Source: Pseudomonas abieticivorans
Lineage (GTDB): Bacteria > Pseudomonadota > Gammaproteobacteria > Pseudomonadales > Pseudomonadaceae
DNA length: 64,000 bases
NCBI RefSeq assembly: GCF_023509015.1
Contig: NZ_CP094975.1
Span: 2,055,501 to 2,119,500 of the forward strand
Direction: 5' to 3'
The notes under the pieces are model-generated. The model saw only the letters and a program-made list of their open reading frames with translations. It was not told where the DNA came from and ran no database searches. Each line of letters opens with the position of its first letter. Position 1 is the stretch's first letter. Shown here one piece after another: positions 9,481-20,300 of the stretch. The position numbers were made by a program, and so were the translations under genes.

Positions 9481-9510
9481 CCGGCCCGCCAGCCAAAGGC
9501 TGCGGGCCGG
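9481..9510 (-). terminator. Stem-loop between putP and rlmJ
   Basis: CCGGCCCGC..AGCC and its complement form a long GC stem around a three-base loop (9481-9510), just past the putP stop. There is no T-run, so it may attenuate or stabilise rather than fully terminate transcription. Confidence 0.5.
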
Positions 9511-9518
9511 GCAACCGA

Positions 9519-11006
9519 TCATTTGCCGGTGTGGTACGCCGCCTCTGCCGCCTCGAAACGCGACAGCATCGCAGTCGAAGGGCCGCGGCCCAGCAGGCTG
9601 ACCAGCACGATGGCAACGCTGGCGAAGATAAAGCCCGGGATGATTTCGTACAGCCCCAGCAGGTTCAGTTGCTTCCAGACGATCACCGTGATGGCGCCCA
9701 CCAGGATCCCGGCCAACGCGCCATTGCGGGTCATGCCCTTCCACAGCACCGAGATCAGCACCACCGGCCCGAATGCCGCACCAAAGCCGGCCCAAGCGTA
9801 GCTCACCAGGCCCAGTACACGGTTTTCCGGATTGGCCGCCAGCACAATGGCCACCAAAGCCACCAGCAGCACCATGGCACGGCCCACCCATACCAACTCA
9901 ACCTGGGAAGCACCCTTGCGCAGGAAGGTCTTGTAGAAGTCTTCGGTCAGGGCACTGGAGCACACCAGCAGTTGGCAGCTCAGGGTACTCATCACTGCCG
10001 CCAGGATCGCCGACAGCAGTACGCCGGCCACCCACGGGTTGAAGAGAATCTTCGCCAGCTCGATGAACACCCGCTCGTGGTTTTCATTCACGGCAGCGGC
10101 AAACTCGGGGTGCGCGGAAAAATAGGCGATGCCGAAAAAGCCCACCGCCACGGTGCCGCCCAGGCACAGGATCATCCAGGTCATGGAGATGCGTCGGGCC
10201 TTGGCGATAGATTTCACCGAGTCCGCGGCCATGAACCGCGCCAGGATGTGCGGCTGGCCGAAATAGCCCAGGCCCCAGCCCATCAGCGAGATGATGCCGA
10301 TGAAAGTGGTGTTCTTCAGCATGTCGAAGTTCGTCGGGTCCTTGGCCTCGATGGCAAGGAAGGTGGTATCGATGCCACCGGTTGCCAGCATGACCACGAT
10401 CGGCGTGAGGATCAGGGCGAAGATCATCAGCGTGGCCTGCACGGTATCCGTCCAACTGACCGCCAGGAAGCCACCGACAAAGGTGTAGGCGATGGTTGCC
10501 GCCGCACCGGCCCACAGGGCGGTTTCGTAGCTCATGCCGAATGTGCTTTCGAACAGACGGGCACCGGCAACGATACCGGAGGCACAGTAGATGGTGAAAA
10601 ACACCAGGATCACGATGGCCGAAATGATACGCAGCAGCCCGCTGTGGTCTTCGAAGCGGCTGGCGAAGTAATCCGGCAGGGTCAGTGCATCACCACAATG
10701 CTCGGTTTGCACCCGCAGGCGACCGGCCACGAACAGCCAGTTCAGGTAGGCGCCGATGACAAGGCCGATGGCAATCCAGCTTTCCGACAGGCCCGACATG
10801 TAGATCGCGCCGGGCAGGCCCATCAGCAGCCAGCCGCTCATGTCCGAGGCGCCTGCAGACAACGCGGTGACCACGCTGCCGAGGCTGCGCCCACCGAGGA
10901 TGTAGTCCGAGAGGTTGTTGGTTGCGCGGTACGCCATCAGCCCGATCAGGACCATGGCGGCGATGTAGATCACGAAGGTGATCAACGTAGGGTTGCTGAC
11001 GCTCAC
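9519..11006 (-). CDS. putP: Sodium/proline symporter PutP
   Basis: PutP imports proline with Na+ across the inner membrane and belongs to the SSS family. I choose the GTG at 11006 because GGGAG lies seven bases upstream and the resulting 495-residue protein starts VSVSNPTLITFVIYIAAM, the family N-terminus; an in-frame ATG at 11048 would add 14 unconserved residues. Around 13 hydrophobic helices are visible, plus the segment SAGASDMSGWLLMGLPGA in the substrate/sodium region. It is divergent from putA across a 345-bp region with PutA-type operator boxes. Confidence 0.95.
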   Translation of the reverse strand: MSVSNPTLITFVIYIAAMVLIGLMAYRATNNLSDYILGGRSLGSVVTALSAGASDMSGWLLMGLPGAIYMSGLSESWIAIGLVIGAYLNWLFVAGRLRVQTEHCGDALTLPDYFASRFEDHSGLLRIISAIVILVFFTIYCASGIVAGARLFESTFGMSYETALWAGAAATIAYTFVGGFLAVSWTDTVQATLMIFALILTPIVVMLATGGIDTTFLAIEAKDPTNFDMLKNTTFIGIISLMGWGLGYFGQPHILARFMAADSVKSIAKARRISMTWMILCLGGTVAVGFFGIAYFSAHPEFAAAVNENHERVFIELAKILFNPWVAGVLLSAILAAVMSTLSCQLLVCSSALTEDFYKTFLRKGASQVELVWVGRAMVLLVALVAIVLAANPENRVLGLVSYAWAGFGAAFGPVVLISVLWKGMTRNGALAGILVGAITVIVWKQLNLLGLYEIIPGFIFASVAIVLVSLLGRGPSTAMLSRFEAAEAAYHTGK

Positions 11007-11351
11007 TGTATGACTCCCGGTTGTTTTTATGGTTGGCAGAGGTTGCACCTGGGTCGCGCATGCTACTGGCTAAATAGAAGCAGGCGCAACCTTTCTGGCA
11101 AGGTAGTTGCACCTTGAATTACTTCTGCCAACCAGCAGGGTTTGTGCTTCCTTTGGGAGCAAATTCACCGATTTCAGGGGATGAACGCACCGTGTGTGTG
11201 CAGATTAACCACACCGATGTTTTTTTCTGACGGCAGGTTAAATTATTTCAAGATTTTAAGGTTGCACCTGGTTGCACCCAACATGAGGCAACGGCTAATC
11301 TTGCCGCCAGCTTTACTGCCACGCTTGTGTGGCCTTGATGAGGACAAGAAA
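11007..11351. promoter_or_regulatory. putP-putA divergent control region with PutA operator boxes
   Basis: Four GTTGCA boxes lie at 11042-11047, 11106-11111, 11261-11266 and 11271-11276; the last two are in direct repeat with a 10-bp period. GTTGCA is the hexamer recognised by the ribbon-helix-helix domain of E. coli PutA. A fifth, on the other strand, is inside putA at 11492-11497. The layout fits PutA autorepression of both genes when proline is absent. Functional use of each box is inference. Confidence 0.8.
11096..11111 (+). promoter_or_regulatory. Candidate sigma-54 promoter toward putA
   Basis: TGGCAAGGTAGTTGCA matches the sigma-54 consensus TGGCACGnnnnTTGCW at all fixed positions but one, with the required GG-N10-GC spacing. 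It overlaps the GTTGCA box at 11106, so PutA could block it. It points to putA, about 240 bp upstream of its start. Confidence 0.45.
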
Positions 11352-14300
11352 TTGGCAACGACCACCCTTGGGGTCAAACTTGACGACCCGACCCGCGAGC
11401 GGCTGAAGACGGCAGCACAGTCCATCGACCGTACGCCGCACTGGCTGATCAAACAGGCGATTTTCAATTACCTGGAAAAACTCGAGGGTGGTGCAACCCT
11501 GCCGGAGCTCAATGGCCAGGCGGGCCATGGCATCGACGATTCGGGCGAAGTACAGCCGGATCACAGCCACCAGTGCTTCCTGGAGTTCGCCGAAAGCATC
11601 CTGCCGCAATCGGTGCTGCGCGCAGCCATCACGGGCGCCTACCGCCGGCCAGAGCCGGAGGTAGTGCCGATGCTGCTGGAGCAGGCACGCTTGCCGCTTG
11701 CCATGGGCGAGGCCACCAACAAGCTGGCCGCCAGCATTGCTGAAAAACTGCGCAACCAGAAGAACGCCGGCGGCCGGGCCGGCATCGTCCAGGGTCTGCT
11801 GCAGGAATTCTCGCTGTCGTCCCAGGAAGGCGTGGCACTGATGTGCCTGGCCGAAGCGCTGCTGCGCATTCCCGACAAAGGCACCCGCGACGCACTTATC
11901 CGCGACAAGATCAGCAACGGCAACTGGCAGCCGCACCTGGGCAACAGCCCATCGCTGTTCGTCAACGCCGCCACCTGGGGCCTGCTGTTGACCGGTAAGC
12001 TGGTCGCCACCCATAACGAGGCCGGCCTGACCTCCTCGCTCAGCCGCATCATCGGCAAAAGCGGCGAACCGATGATCCGCAAGGGCGTCGACATGGCCAT
12101 GCGCCTGATGGGCGAGCAGTTCGTCACCGGCGAAACCATCGCCGAGGCCCTGGCCAATGCCAGCAAGTTCGAAGCAAAGGGCTTTCGCTATTCCTACGAC
12201 ATGCTCGGTGAAGCCGCACTCACCGAGCACGATGCCCAGAAGTACCTGGCGTCGTACGAGCAAGCCATCCACTCGATCGGCAAGGCCTCCCACGGCCGTG
12301 GCATCTATGAAGGGCCGGGCATCTCGATCAAGCTGTCGGCGCTGCACCCGCGCTACAGCCGCGCCCAGTACGAACGCGTGATGGACGAGCTGTACCCGCG
12401 CCTGCTGTCGCTGACCTTGTTGGCCAAGCAGTACGACATCGGCCTGAACATCGACGCCGAGGAAGCCGACCGCCTGGAGCTGTCGCTCGACCTGCTGGAG
12501 CGCCTGTGCTTCGAGCCGCAACTGACCGGCTGGAACGGCATCGGCTTTGTCATCCAGGCGTACCAGAAGCGTTGCCCATACGTGATCGACTACGTCATCG
12601 ACCTGGCCCGCCGCAGCCGCCATCGCCTGATGATCCGCCTGGTGAAGGGCGCCTATTGGGACAGCGAGATCAAGCGCGCCCAAATCGACGGCCTGGAAGG
12701 CTACCCGGTGTATACCCGCAAGGTGTACACCGACGTGTCCTACATTGCCTGCGCACGCAAGCTGCTGTCAGTGCCAGAAGTCATCTACCCGCAGTTCGCC
12801 ACGCACAACGCCCACACCCTGTCGGCCATCTACCACATCGCCGGGCAGAACTACTACCCGGGCCAGTACGAGTTCCAGTGCCTGCATGGCATGGGCGAGC
12901 CACTGTACGAACAGGTGGTAGGCAAGGTCGCCGACGGCAAGCTGAACCGTCCGTGCCGCGTGTACGCACCGGTTGGCACCCATGAAACGCTGCTGGCCTA
13001 CCTGGTGCGGCGCCTGCTGGAAAACGGCGCCAACACCTCGTTCGTCAACCGCATTGCCGACCAGTCCATATCCATCCAGGAACTGGTCGCCGACCCGGTG
13101 AGCACCATCGAGCAGATGGCCACCCAGGAAGGCGGATTCGGCCTGCCACACCCGCGCATCCCGTTGCCGCGTGACTTGTACGGCAGCGAGCGGGCCAACT
13201 CGGCCGGCATCGACCTGGCCAACGAACATCGCCTGGCCTCGCTGAGCTGCGCTTTGCTGGCCACTGCGCACAACGACTGGAAAGCCGTGCCGATGCTCGG
13301 CTGCCCGTCCAGCAACGAGCCCGCGCAACCGGTATTGAACCCGGCCGACCTGCGCGACGTGGTCGGCCACGTCCAGGAAGCCACGGTGGAAGATGTCGAC
13401 AACGCCATCCTCTGCGCCATGAGCAACGGCCCGATCTGGCAGGCCACCCCGCCGGCCGAGCGCGCCGCAATCCTGGAGCGCGCCGCCGACCTGATGGAGG
13501 CCGAGATCCAGCCGTTGATGGGCCTGCTGGCCCGCGAAGCTGGCAAGACCTTCGCCAACGCCATCGCCGAAGTGCGTGAAGCCGTGGATTTCCTGCGTTA
13601 CTACGCGGTGCAGGCACGCAACGACTTCAGCAATGACGCCCACCGCCCGTTGGGCCCGGTGGTGTGCATCAGCCCGTGGAACTTCCCGCTGGCGATCTTC
13701 AGTGGCCAAGTAGCCGCAGCACTGGCCGCCGGCAACCCGGTACTGGCCAAACCGGCCGAGCAAACCCCGCTGGTCGCGGCCCAGGCCGTGCGCCTGCTGC
13801 TGGAAGCCGGCATCCCGGAAGGCGTGGTGCAACTGTTGCCAGGCCGTGGCGAAACCGTCGGTGCGCGGCTGGTGGGTGACGAGCGCGTCAAAGGCGTGAT
13901 GTTCACCGGTTCCACCGAAGTCGCGCGCTTGCTGCAACGCAACATCGCCGGGCGCCTGGACTCTCAGGGCCGGCCGATCCCGCTGATCGCCGAAACCGGC
14001 GGCCAGAACGCCATGATCGTCGACTCCTCGGCACTCACCGAGCAAGTGGTCATCGACGTGGTTTCCTCGGCCTTCGACAGTGCGGGCCAGCGTTGCTCGG
14101 CCCTGCGCGTGCTGTGCCTGCAAGAAGACTCGGCCGACCGCGTGATCGAAATGCTCAAGGGCGCCATGGCCGAATCGCGCCTGGGCAACCCCGAGCGCTT
14201 GAACGTGGACATTGGCCCGGTGATCGACGCCGAAGCCCGTGCTGGCATCGAGAAACACATCCAGGGCATGCGCGACAAGGGCCGTAGCGTGTACCAGATG

Positions 14301-15305
14301 GCCATCGCCAACGCCGAGGAAATCAAGCGCGGCACCTACGTGACGCCGACCCTGATCGAGCTGGAAAGCTTTGACGAGCTGCAACGCGAGATCTTCGGCC
14401 CGGTGCTGCACGTGGTGCGCTACAAGCGCAAGGAACTGGACCAGTTGATCGAACAGATCAATGCCTCCGGCTACGGCCTGACCCTGGGCGTGCACACCCG
14501 CATCGACGAAACCATCGCCAAAGTGGTGGATAACGTCAACGCCGGTAACGTCTACGTGAACCGCAACATCGTCGGCGCCGTGGTCGGCGTGCAGCCGTTC
14601 GGCGGCGAAGGCCTGTCTGGCACCGGCCCGAAAGCCGGCGGCCCGCTGTACCTTTATCGCTTGCTGGCGACCCGCCCGGAGGACGCCATCGAACGCACCT
14701 TCCAGGCGTCCGACGCCGCCAACGCCCCGGACGTGCGCCTGCGTGATGCCATGGCCAAGCCAGCCCAAGCCTTGCAGGCCTGGGCTGGCAGCAACCAGCA
14801 CGGCGCATTGGCCGAGCTGTGCGCACAATTCGCCCAGCAATCGCAGAGCGGTGTGAGCCGCGTGCTCACCGGCCCAACCGGCGAGCGCAACAGCTACGCC
14901 ATCCTGCCGCGCGAACACGTGCTGTGCCTGGCCGAAGTCGAAGCCGACCTGCTCAGCCAACTGGCTGCCGTGCTGGCCGTGGGCAGCCACGCGGTATGGA
15001 CCGAGAGCGAACTGTGTAAAACCCTGCGCAACCGCCTGCCGAAGGAAGTGCAAGCGCGCATCCAACTGGTGGCCGAGTGGGCCAAGGACGACGTGGCGTT
15101 CGACGCCGTCATCCACCACGGCGACTCAGACCAACTGCGCGCGGTGTGCCAGCAGATCGCCAAGCGTGCCGGCGCCATCGTCGGCGTGCAGGGCTTGTCC
15201 CAAGGCGAAACCAACATCGCGCTGGAACGCCTGGTGATCGAGCGAGCCCTGAGCGTGAACACGGCGGCAGCGGGTGGTAATGCCAACCTGATGACCATCG
15301 GGTAA
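11352..15305 (+). CDS. putA: Trifunctional proline dehydrogenase / P5C dehydrogenase / transcriptional repressor PutA
   Basis: PutA oxidises proline to glutamate in two steps and represses put genes. I start it at TTG 11352: AGGA lies at 11341-11344 and the product begins (M)ATTTLGVKLDDPTRERLK, the ribbon-helix-helix N-terminus, giving 1317 residues, the usual Pseudomonas length. The frame is open further upstream to 11142, but that region holds operator sequence. Visible parts are the RHH domain (1-47), a linker, the FAD-binding proline dehydrogenase barrel (roughly 260-610), and the aldehyde dehydrogenase domain (roughly 650-1120) with GQRCSALRV and catalytic Cys915, followed by a C-terminal domain. 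A strong terminator follows. Confidence 0.96.
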   Translation: MATTTLGVKLDDPTRERLKTAAQSIDRTPHWLIKQAIFNYLEKLEGGATLPELNGQAGHGIDDSGEVQPDHSHQCFLEFAESILPQSVLRAAITGAYRRPEPEVVPMLLEQARLPLAMGEATNKLAASIAEKLRNQKNAGGRAGIVQGLLQEFSLSSQEGVALMCLAEALLRIPDKGTRDALIRDKISNGNWQPHLGNSPSLFVNAATWGLLLTGKLVATHNEAGLTSSLSRIIGKSGEPMIRKGVDMAMRLMGEQFVTGETIAEALANASKFEAKGFRYSYDMLGEAALTEHDAQKYLASYEQAIHSIGKASHGRGIYEGPGISIKLSALHPRYSRAQYERVMDELYPRLLSLTLLAKQYDIGLNIDAEEADRLELSLDLLERLCFEPQLTGWNGIGFVIQAYQKRCPYVIDYVIDLARRSRHRLMIRLVKGAYWDSEIKRAQIDGLEGYPVYTRKVYTDVSYIACARKLLSVPEVIYPQFATHNAHTLSAIYHIAGQNYYPGQYEFQCLHGMGEPLYEQVVGKVADGKLNRPCRVYAPVGTHETLLAYLVRRLLENGANTSFVNRIADQSISIQELVADPVSTIEQMATQEGGFGLPHPRIPLPRDLYGSERANSAGIDLANEHRLASLSCALLATAHNDWKAVPMLGCPSSNEPAQPVLNPADLRDVVGHVQEATVEDVDNAILCAMSNGPIWQATPPAERAAILERAADLMEAEIQPLMGLLAREAGKTFANAIAEVREAVDFLRYYAVQARNDFSNDAHRPLGPVVCISPWNFPLAIFSGQVAAALAAGNPVLAKPAEQTPLVAAQAVRLLLEAGIPEGVVQLLPGRGETVGARLVGDERVKGVMFTGSTEVARLLQRNIAGRLDSQGRPIPLIAETGGQNAMIVDSSALTEQVVIDVVSSAFDSAGQRCSALRVLCLQEDSADRVIEMLKGAMAESRLGNPERLNVDIGPVIDAEARAGIEKHIQGMRDKGRSVYQMAIANAEEIKRGTYVTPTLIELESFDELQREIFGPVLHVVRYKRKELDQLIEQINASGYGLTLGVHTRIDETIAKVVDNVNAGNVYVNRNIVGAVVGVQPFGGEGLSGTGPKAGGPLYLYRLLATRPEDAIERTFQASDAANAPDVRLRDAMAKPAQALQAWAGSNQHGALAELCAQFAQQSQSGVSRVLTGPTGERNSYAILPREHVLCLAEVEADLLSQLAAVLAVGSHAVWTESELCKTLRNRLPKEVQARIQLVAEWAKDDVAFDAVIHHGDSDQLRAVCQQIAKRAGAIVGVQGLSQGETNIALERLVIERALSVNTAAAGGNANLMTIG

Positions 15306-15325
15306 CGGCATCACGCAGTAACCGG

Positions 15326-15358
15326 ACCGCAGCCAACAAGCGTTGGCTGCGGTTTTTT
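15326..15358 (+). terminator. Rho-independent terminator of putA
   Basis: ACCGCAGCCAAC pairs perfectly with GTTGGCTGCGGT across loop AAGC (15326-15353) and is followed by a run of T. Strong intrinsic terminator. Confidence 0.93.
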
Positions 15359-15493
15359 GGTTTTATCACTCGCGTCAATCTTGGTAGGCACTTGGCGCGC
15401 GGGCTTCTAGACTCGGCCCATAACTCAAAAGGTGCCCTGTCATGTCCGAGACCCTGCTCAGCTCCCGCAACCTGGCTTTCGTAACTCTATGAG

Positions 15494-17245
15494 GTGCTGG
15501 ACGCCGAAGCCCTGACCCAGCGCGAGCGCTTTGCCGAGCACAGCCGCGAGACGTTCGACGCTGCCATTGGCACGGCGCGCAGCATCGCCGAGAAGTACTT
15601 TGCCCCGCACAATCGCAAAAACGATGAGAACGAACCGCGCTATGAGAACGGCGAAGCGATCCTGATTCCCGAGGTCAAACCCGCGGTGGATGCGTTCCTG
15701 GAGGCGGGTTTTCTCAACGCCTCGCGCGACTTCGACGCCGGTGGCATGCAGTTGCCGACGCTGCTGTCACAAGCTTGCTTCGCGCACTTCCAGGCGGCCA
15801 ACGCGGCCTCTACCTCGTACCCTTTCCTGACCATGGGCGCCGCCAACCTGCTGGAAAGTTTTGGCAGCGACGAGCAAAAACAACGCTTCCTGCAACCGAT
15901 GATCGAAGGGCGCTTCTTCGGCACCATGGCATTGACCGAACCCCATGCAGGTTCCTCGCTATCAGACATTCGCACCCGCGCCGAACCCCAGGACGACGGT
16001 ACCTATCGCCTCAAGGGCAACAAGATTTTTATTTCCGGTGGCGACCACCCATTGTCGGAAAACATCGTGCACATGGTGTTGGCCAAACTGCCGGGGGCAC
16101 CGGCCGGGGTGAAAGGCATTTCACTGTTTATCGTGCCCAAGTATCTGGTTAACGACGATGGCAGCCTGGGCCAACGCAACGACGTGTTGCTGGCCGGGTT
16201 GTTCCACAAGATGGGCTGGCGCGGCACCACCTCCACGGCGCTTAATTTCGGCGATAAAGGCGAGTGTGTTGGCTATCTGGTCGGCAAACCGCACCATGGC
16301 CTGAGCTACATGTTCCAAATGATGAACGAGGCGCGCATTGGCGTCGGCCTGGGCGCAGTGATGCTCGGTTACTCGGGCTACCTGTATTCCCTGGAGTACG
16401 CCCGCGAGCGCCCGCAAGGCCGCCTGCCCGACAGCAAGGACCCGACCACCGCGCCGGTGTCGATCATCCAGCATGCCGACGTCAAGCGCATGTTGCTGAC
16501 CCAAAAAGCTTACGTGGAAGGGGCCTTCGACCTGGCGCTGTACGCGTCGCGCCTGTTCGACGATAGCGTTACCGGCGACACCGAGGACAGTCGCAAACAG
16601 GCCCTCGAGTTGCTCGACCTACTGACGCCCATCGTCAAGTCCTGGCCTTCCGAGTTTTGCCTGAAGGCCAACGAACTGGCGATCCAGATCCTCGGGGGCC
16701 ATGGCTATACGCGCGAATACCCGGTAGAGCAGTACTATCGCGACAACCGCCTGAACCCGATCCACGAAGGCACCCACGGCATCCAATCGCTGGACTTGCT
16801 GGGCCGCAAACTGGCGCAAAACTCAGGCGCCGGGCTTAAGCAACTGCTGCGCCTGATTGGCGATACGTGCGAGCGCGCCCAGACACACGATTCGCTGGCG
16901 AGCTTGCGCCAACCCCTGCAAGCGCTGGTGGCCCGCCTGCAAAGCGTGACCCTGGGCCTGCTGGCGGACCTGGGCAAGGGCCAAGTGAGCAGCACGCTCG
17001 CCAACTCGGCGCTGTACCTGAAGGTGTTTGGGCACACCGTGATCGGCTGGCGCTGGCTGGAACAAGCCATCCGTGCAGAGCAGGGCCTGCAACGCGGCAA
17101 CCCGGCCGATGAGGCATTTTACCGGGGCAAATTGCAGGCCGCCCGGTACTTCCTGACATGGGAAGTACCGAGTTGCGCCCACGAACTGGCCATACTGGAA
17201 GCCCGGGACGACACCTGCCTGAGCATGCAGGACGGCTGGTTCTGA
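15494..17245 (+). CDS. Acyl-CoA dehydrogenase (DmdC-like), native start lost by a frameshift
   Basis: The product resembles the ~600-residue acyl-CoA dehydrogenase group that includes 3-methylmercaptopropionyl-CoA dehydrogenase. It has MALTEPHAGSSLSDIRT (FAD/substrate region), a C-terminal IHEGTHGIQ segment where the catalytic Glu is expected, and a family-type C-terminal helical domain. The expected N-terminus is encoded from ATG 15441 (MSETLLSSRNLAF) but the frame ends at TGA 15489-15491. Removing one T near 15482 restores MSETLLSSRNLAFELYEVLDA in frame with the rest. As written, translation could only begin at the GTG at 15494, 583 residues, with no clear Shine-Dalgarno. The substrate is unknown. 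Either a recent mutation or an assembly error. Confidence 0.8.
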   Translation: MLDAEALTQRERFAEHSRETFDAAIGTARSIAEKYFAPHNRKNDENEPRYENGEAILIPEVKPAVDAFLEAGFLNASRDFDAGGMQLPTLLSQACFAHFQAANAASTSYPFLTMGAANLLESFGSDEQKQRFLQPMIEGRFFGTMALTEPHAGSSLSDIRTRAEPQDDGTYRLKGNKIFISGGDHPLSENIVHMVLAKLPGAPAGVKGISLFIVPKYLVNDDGSLGQRNDVLLAGLFHKMGWRGTTSTALNFGDKGECVGYLVGKPHHGLSYMFQMMNEARIGVGLGAVMLGYSGYLYSLEYARERPQGRLPDSKDPTTAPVSIIQHADVKRMLLTQKAYVEGAFDLALYASRLFDDSVTGDTEDSRKQALELLDLLTPIVKSWPSEFCLKANELAIQILGGHGYTREYPVEQYYRDNRLNPIHEGTHGIQSLDLLGRKLAQNSGAGLKQLLRLIGDTCERAQTHDSLASLRQPLQALVARLQSVTLGLLADLGKGQVSSTLANSALYLKVFGHTVIGWRWLEQAIRAEQGLQRGNPADEAFYRGKLQAARYFLTWEVPSCAHELAILEARDDTCLSMQDGWF

Positions 17246-17327
17246 CCTTTAGGGGGGAAAAAACCGCGCCGCAGCTCCACCTGGATAAACAGCCAAAGGG
17301 TCAGGCGGTAACTGGCTATGCCAGACC

Positions 17328-20300
17328 TCAGTGCTGGATGTGGGTCAGGTTCTGTTTATCCATCGCTTGGAGCAAGGCTGCCAGTGTCCAGAATTTTTGC
17401 CCATGCACTTTGTCCCAACTGGCACGCGACACACCGTAGAAGCCCAGATGCTTGGTAATGGGCGTGCGGTAAGTAGAGCCATCGCGGCTCAGGTGCACTA
17501 TGGTGCGCTGCGTGCCGGTTTTCTCGATGTAAAACATACCGGCTCGCGTCAACCTCGGGCTGGCCGTGAACTGGCTGAGGCTACTGGCCGCCCCCGGCAA
17601 CACCGATTCGGAAACCGCCAGGGCCGGCACCTCGACATCCAGTTGCAGATCGGCCTTGACCTGGCCACCTGGGCCCACCCTGCCTGACAGGTACTCGCCC
17701 GGATCGGCGATCAATACCGCGGCCTTGCCATGCTCAAGGTTGCCCACACGAATGCCGATGCCCTGGTTTAGCTCGGCAAGACCTGGCACGCCTTGATAGA
17801 CGTTGGAATGGCTGTTGCCCACCAATGCGACCCACTTATGGGCGCCGCGTGCTTGCTGATGCGCGCTGATGATATGCGTGCCGTAAAAGCTGAACATCCG
17901 CTGCCGATGAGCCATCCCGCTGTAGTTCATGCCCTTGAGCCGATAGCTGGCAACGCAGTCCAGGGCCACGACTTCAATCCCGTGCCGGTTGGCTTCTAGC
18001 ACCACATTTTCAAACGAGTAGGGCTGATTGCGCGGCACTTGATGCCCCTCATCCATGGCCCGCAAGTGCTTCGCCAAACGCGCGGGCATCTGCCCGGTGC
18101 TGTGCAAGGATTTCAAATCAATGCCGTCCAGATCGGTCAGTAAATGCTCCAGGTAGAGGGTCTTGACCCCTTGTTCCTTGAGTATCGCCATGTTGTCGAT
18201 CAGTAGGCGCTTGGGCCCCACGTGTGCGTGGGACTCGCCGATGACCAACCCAGCCGCCTTGCCGTACACCGCCTCGATCAGCGAGCGATGCGAGGCATTG
18301 CCAGGCAAGGCGGGCAATTCGACGCGCGGCGGCACAACCTGCCGGGCCAGATAGGCATCAGCGTCTTGCAGCAACAGATCACGCTGGCGGGAAAACGCCG
18401 AGACCGCAGCCCAACGCCCATCGGTCGAACTGCCCTGCATGGGCGCGTAACGCACATCCAGCACCCGCGGGCGGTGCTCGGCAACCTGCAGCGTTTCGCG
18501 CATCACGTCTCGTTGCCCAGGGTCAATTTCATATTTGAAGGTCTCGGCCTGGGCGTCGACAGCCTCTTCCACGCCACGCCCGCGCCCGCCGCCCTTGCCA
18601 CCCACGTCGCTATGCCCGACGAACCTGCCATCGGTACCTAGCCGTACCGGCTGTGCATAGCCCTTTTGCTGGGTAGGGCGTAACCGCAAGGTTTGTTCGC
18701 CAGGGCGCCGGAACACCTCGAAGGCACGAGAGTCCTGCCAAATGTAAAGCTTGCCATCCTGCTTCCACGTCCCCGCATCCGCCCCGGCCTGAGCCTTGGC
18801 CCCCACCAGGGTGACATCGACTTCATAACCCTTGAACGTCTCGACCTTAGAGCCTTTGAGCCTGACATCAATGGGCCGCCGGGAAGTTTTTGCCGCCTGC
18901 CGCGCGCCCACCGCACGGCGCACCGAGCGGGCCGCTACCGCACCTGGAACAAAGGTCAACAAGGCGAAACCGAAATTCAACTCAGCCGACGCCATACGCC
19001 GCAGCCCCAACGCCACTTCGCCGCGCGTGAAGGCATTGGCGGCTGCCGAGGCATCATTCCAGCCATCGTACAATTGCAACGCCGTGCCGATGCCCGGCAG
19101 GTAGCTCAAGCCCGAGAGTAGCAATTGCTTGCCCCCCGTTAGCAACTGCTGGTGAAACGCCTCGCGCACCTGCTCTCGGCTACGTGATACCGCCAGCGCT
19201 TCGCCAAGCAAGCGCTGCTTGCGCGCCTGCAACTGGCTCGCCGCCAACGGCCAGATATCGCCCGTCAACGGGACATAACCAAGAAAACCGCTGTAGCCCC
19301 GCTGCAGCGCCTGGCGCAGGTAGCTCTCACGCTCAGGTGTAGCGCTGGCCAGGCCACCTTGGCTGGCCAGCCAAGTCAGCAGCAAAGACTCGCCCAGGCG
19401 CAGCAACAATTTGGCAATGACGGCCTCACGGCTGGACTGCTGTATGAACACGCCCCCCAGCGGCGCATGAGGCAGATAAAGGAAAAACAACCCGGCTCGG
19501 CGCTCCTCGATCAGCACCAGGCTGCTGGGCAGGCCATGTTGCGAGCCGCCCAAACTCAACGTCACGGCCTCGAGCCGCAGGTCGAACGATGGGCTGGTTA
19601 ACGACGACTGCGTTCGTGCCTGCGAGGCGTGCAACAACGCCTGGTAACCCGTTTCGTTGAGCCGCCCTTGGCGATACTCGGCAAGGGCTTCCAAAGCCAA
19701 GGCCGCCTGGTAAGGGGCCAGCAAGACTTGCGAGCGTACGTCACCCGCAAGCTCAGTACGCCCGCCTAAACCGAAGGTTTGCAAGACACTGACGCGGTAT
19801 TGCGCCGCAACATCCAGCTCGATCACCAGCTTGCGCACGTATTCGCTATTCAAGCCCGGTATGACCAAGGGCTGATCGCTGCTGCGGTCAATAAATTGTG
19901 CAAACTGCAAGCGCAGGCTTACCGCCCGATCGATATTCAACAAAGCCAAGTCAACCAGGCTCAAACGTTGCGTGGCCTTGCTCGGTTTGAGAACTTGCGA
20001 AGGCACGTTGGGCACGGCTTTGGTTTCGACATGGTCTGGCAATTTCAACAAGACTTGTTCCGGATCGACGTCGCGCTTGAGGTCAGCTTTCAGTCGCGTC
20101 GCCAACAACTTGCTGGCAAACAGATGGATCAGTGTCGGCTCACCCTCAAGCATGCGCTCTTGCGCTTGCGCCGCTTGCAGGTAGGTGTCCAGACGTTCGC
20201 CATAATCACGACGAACCGACTCGGGCGCCAGCGATAACCAATCGGGGAGTTGTTGCAGTTGCATCTGGGTGCGGCGCTGCTCGGCAATGCGGTTGATCGA

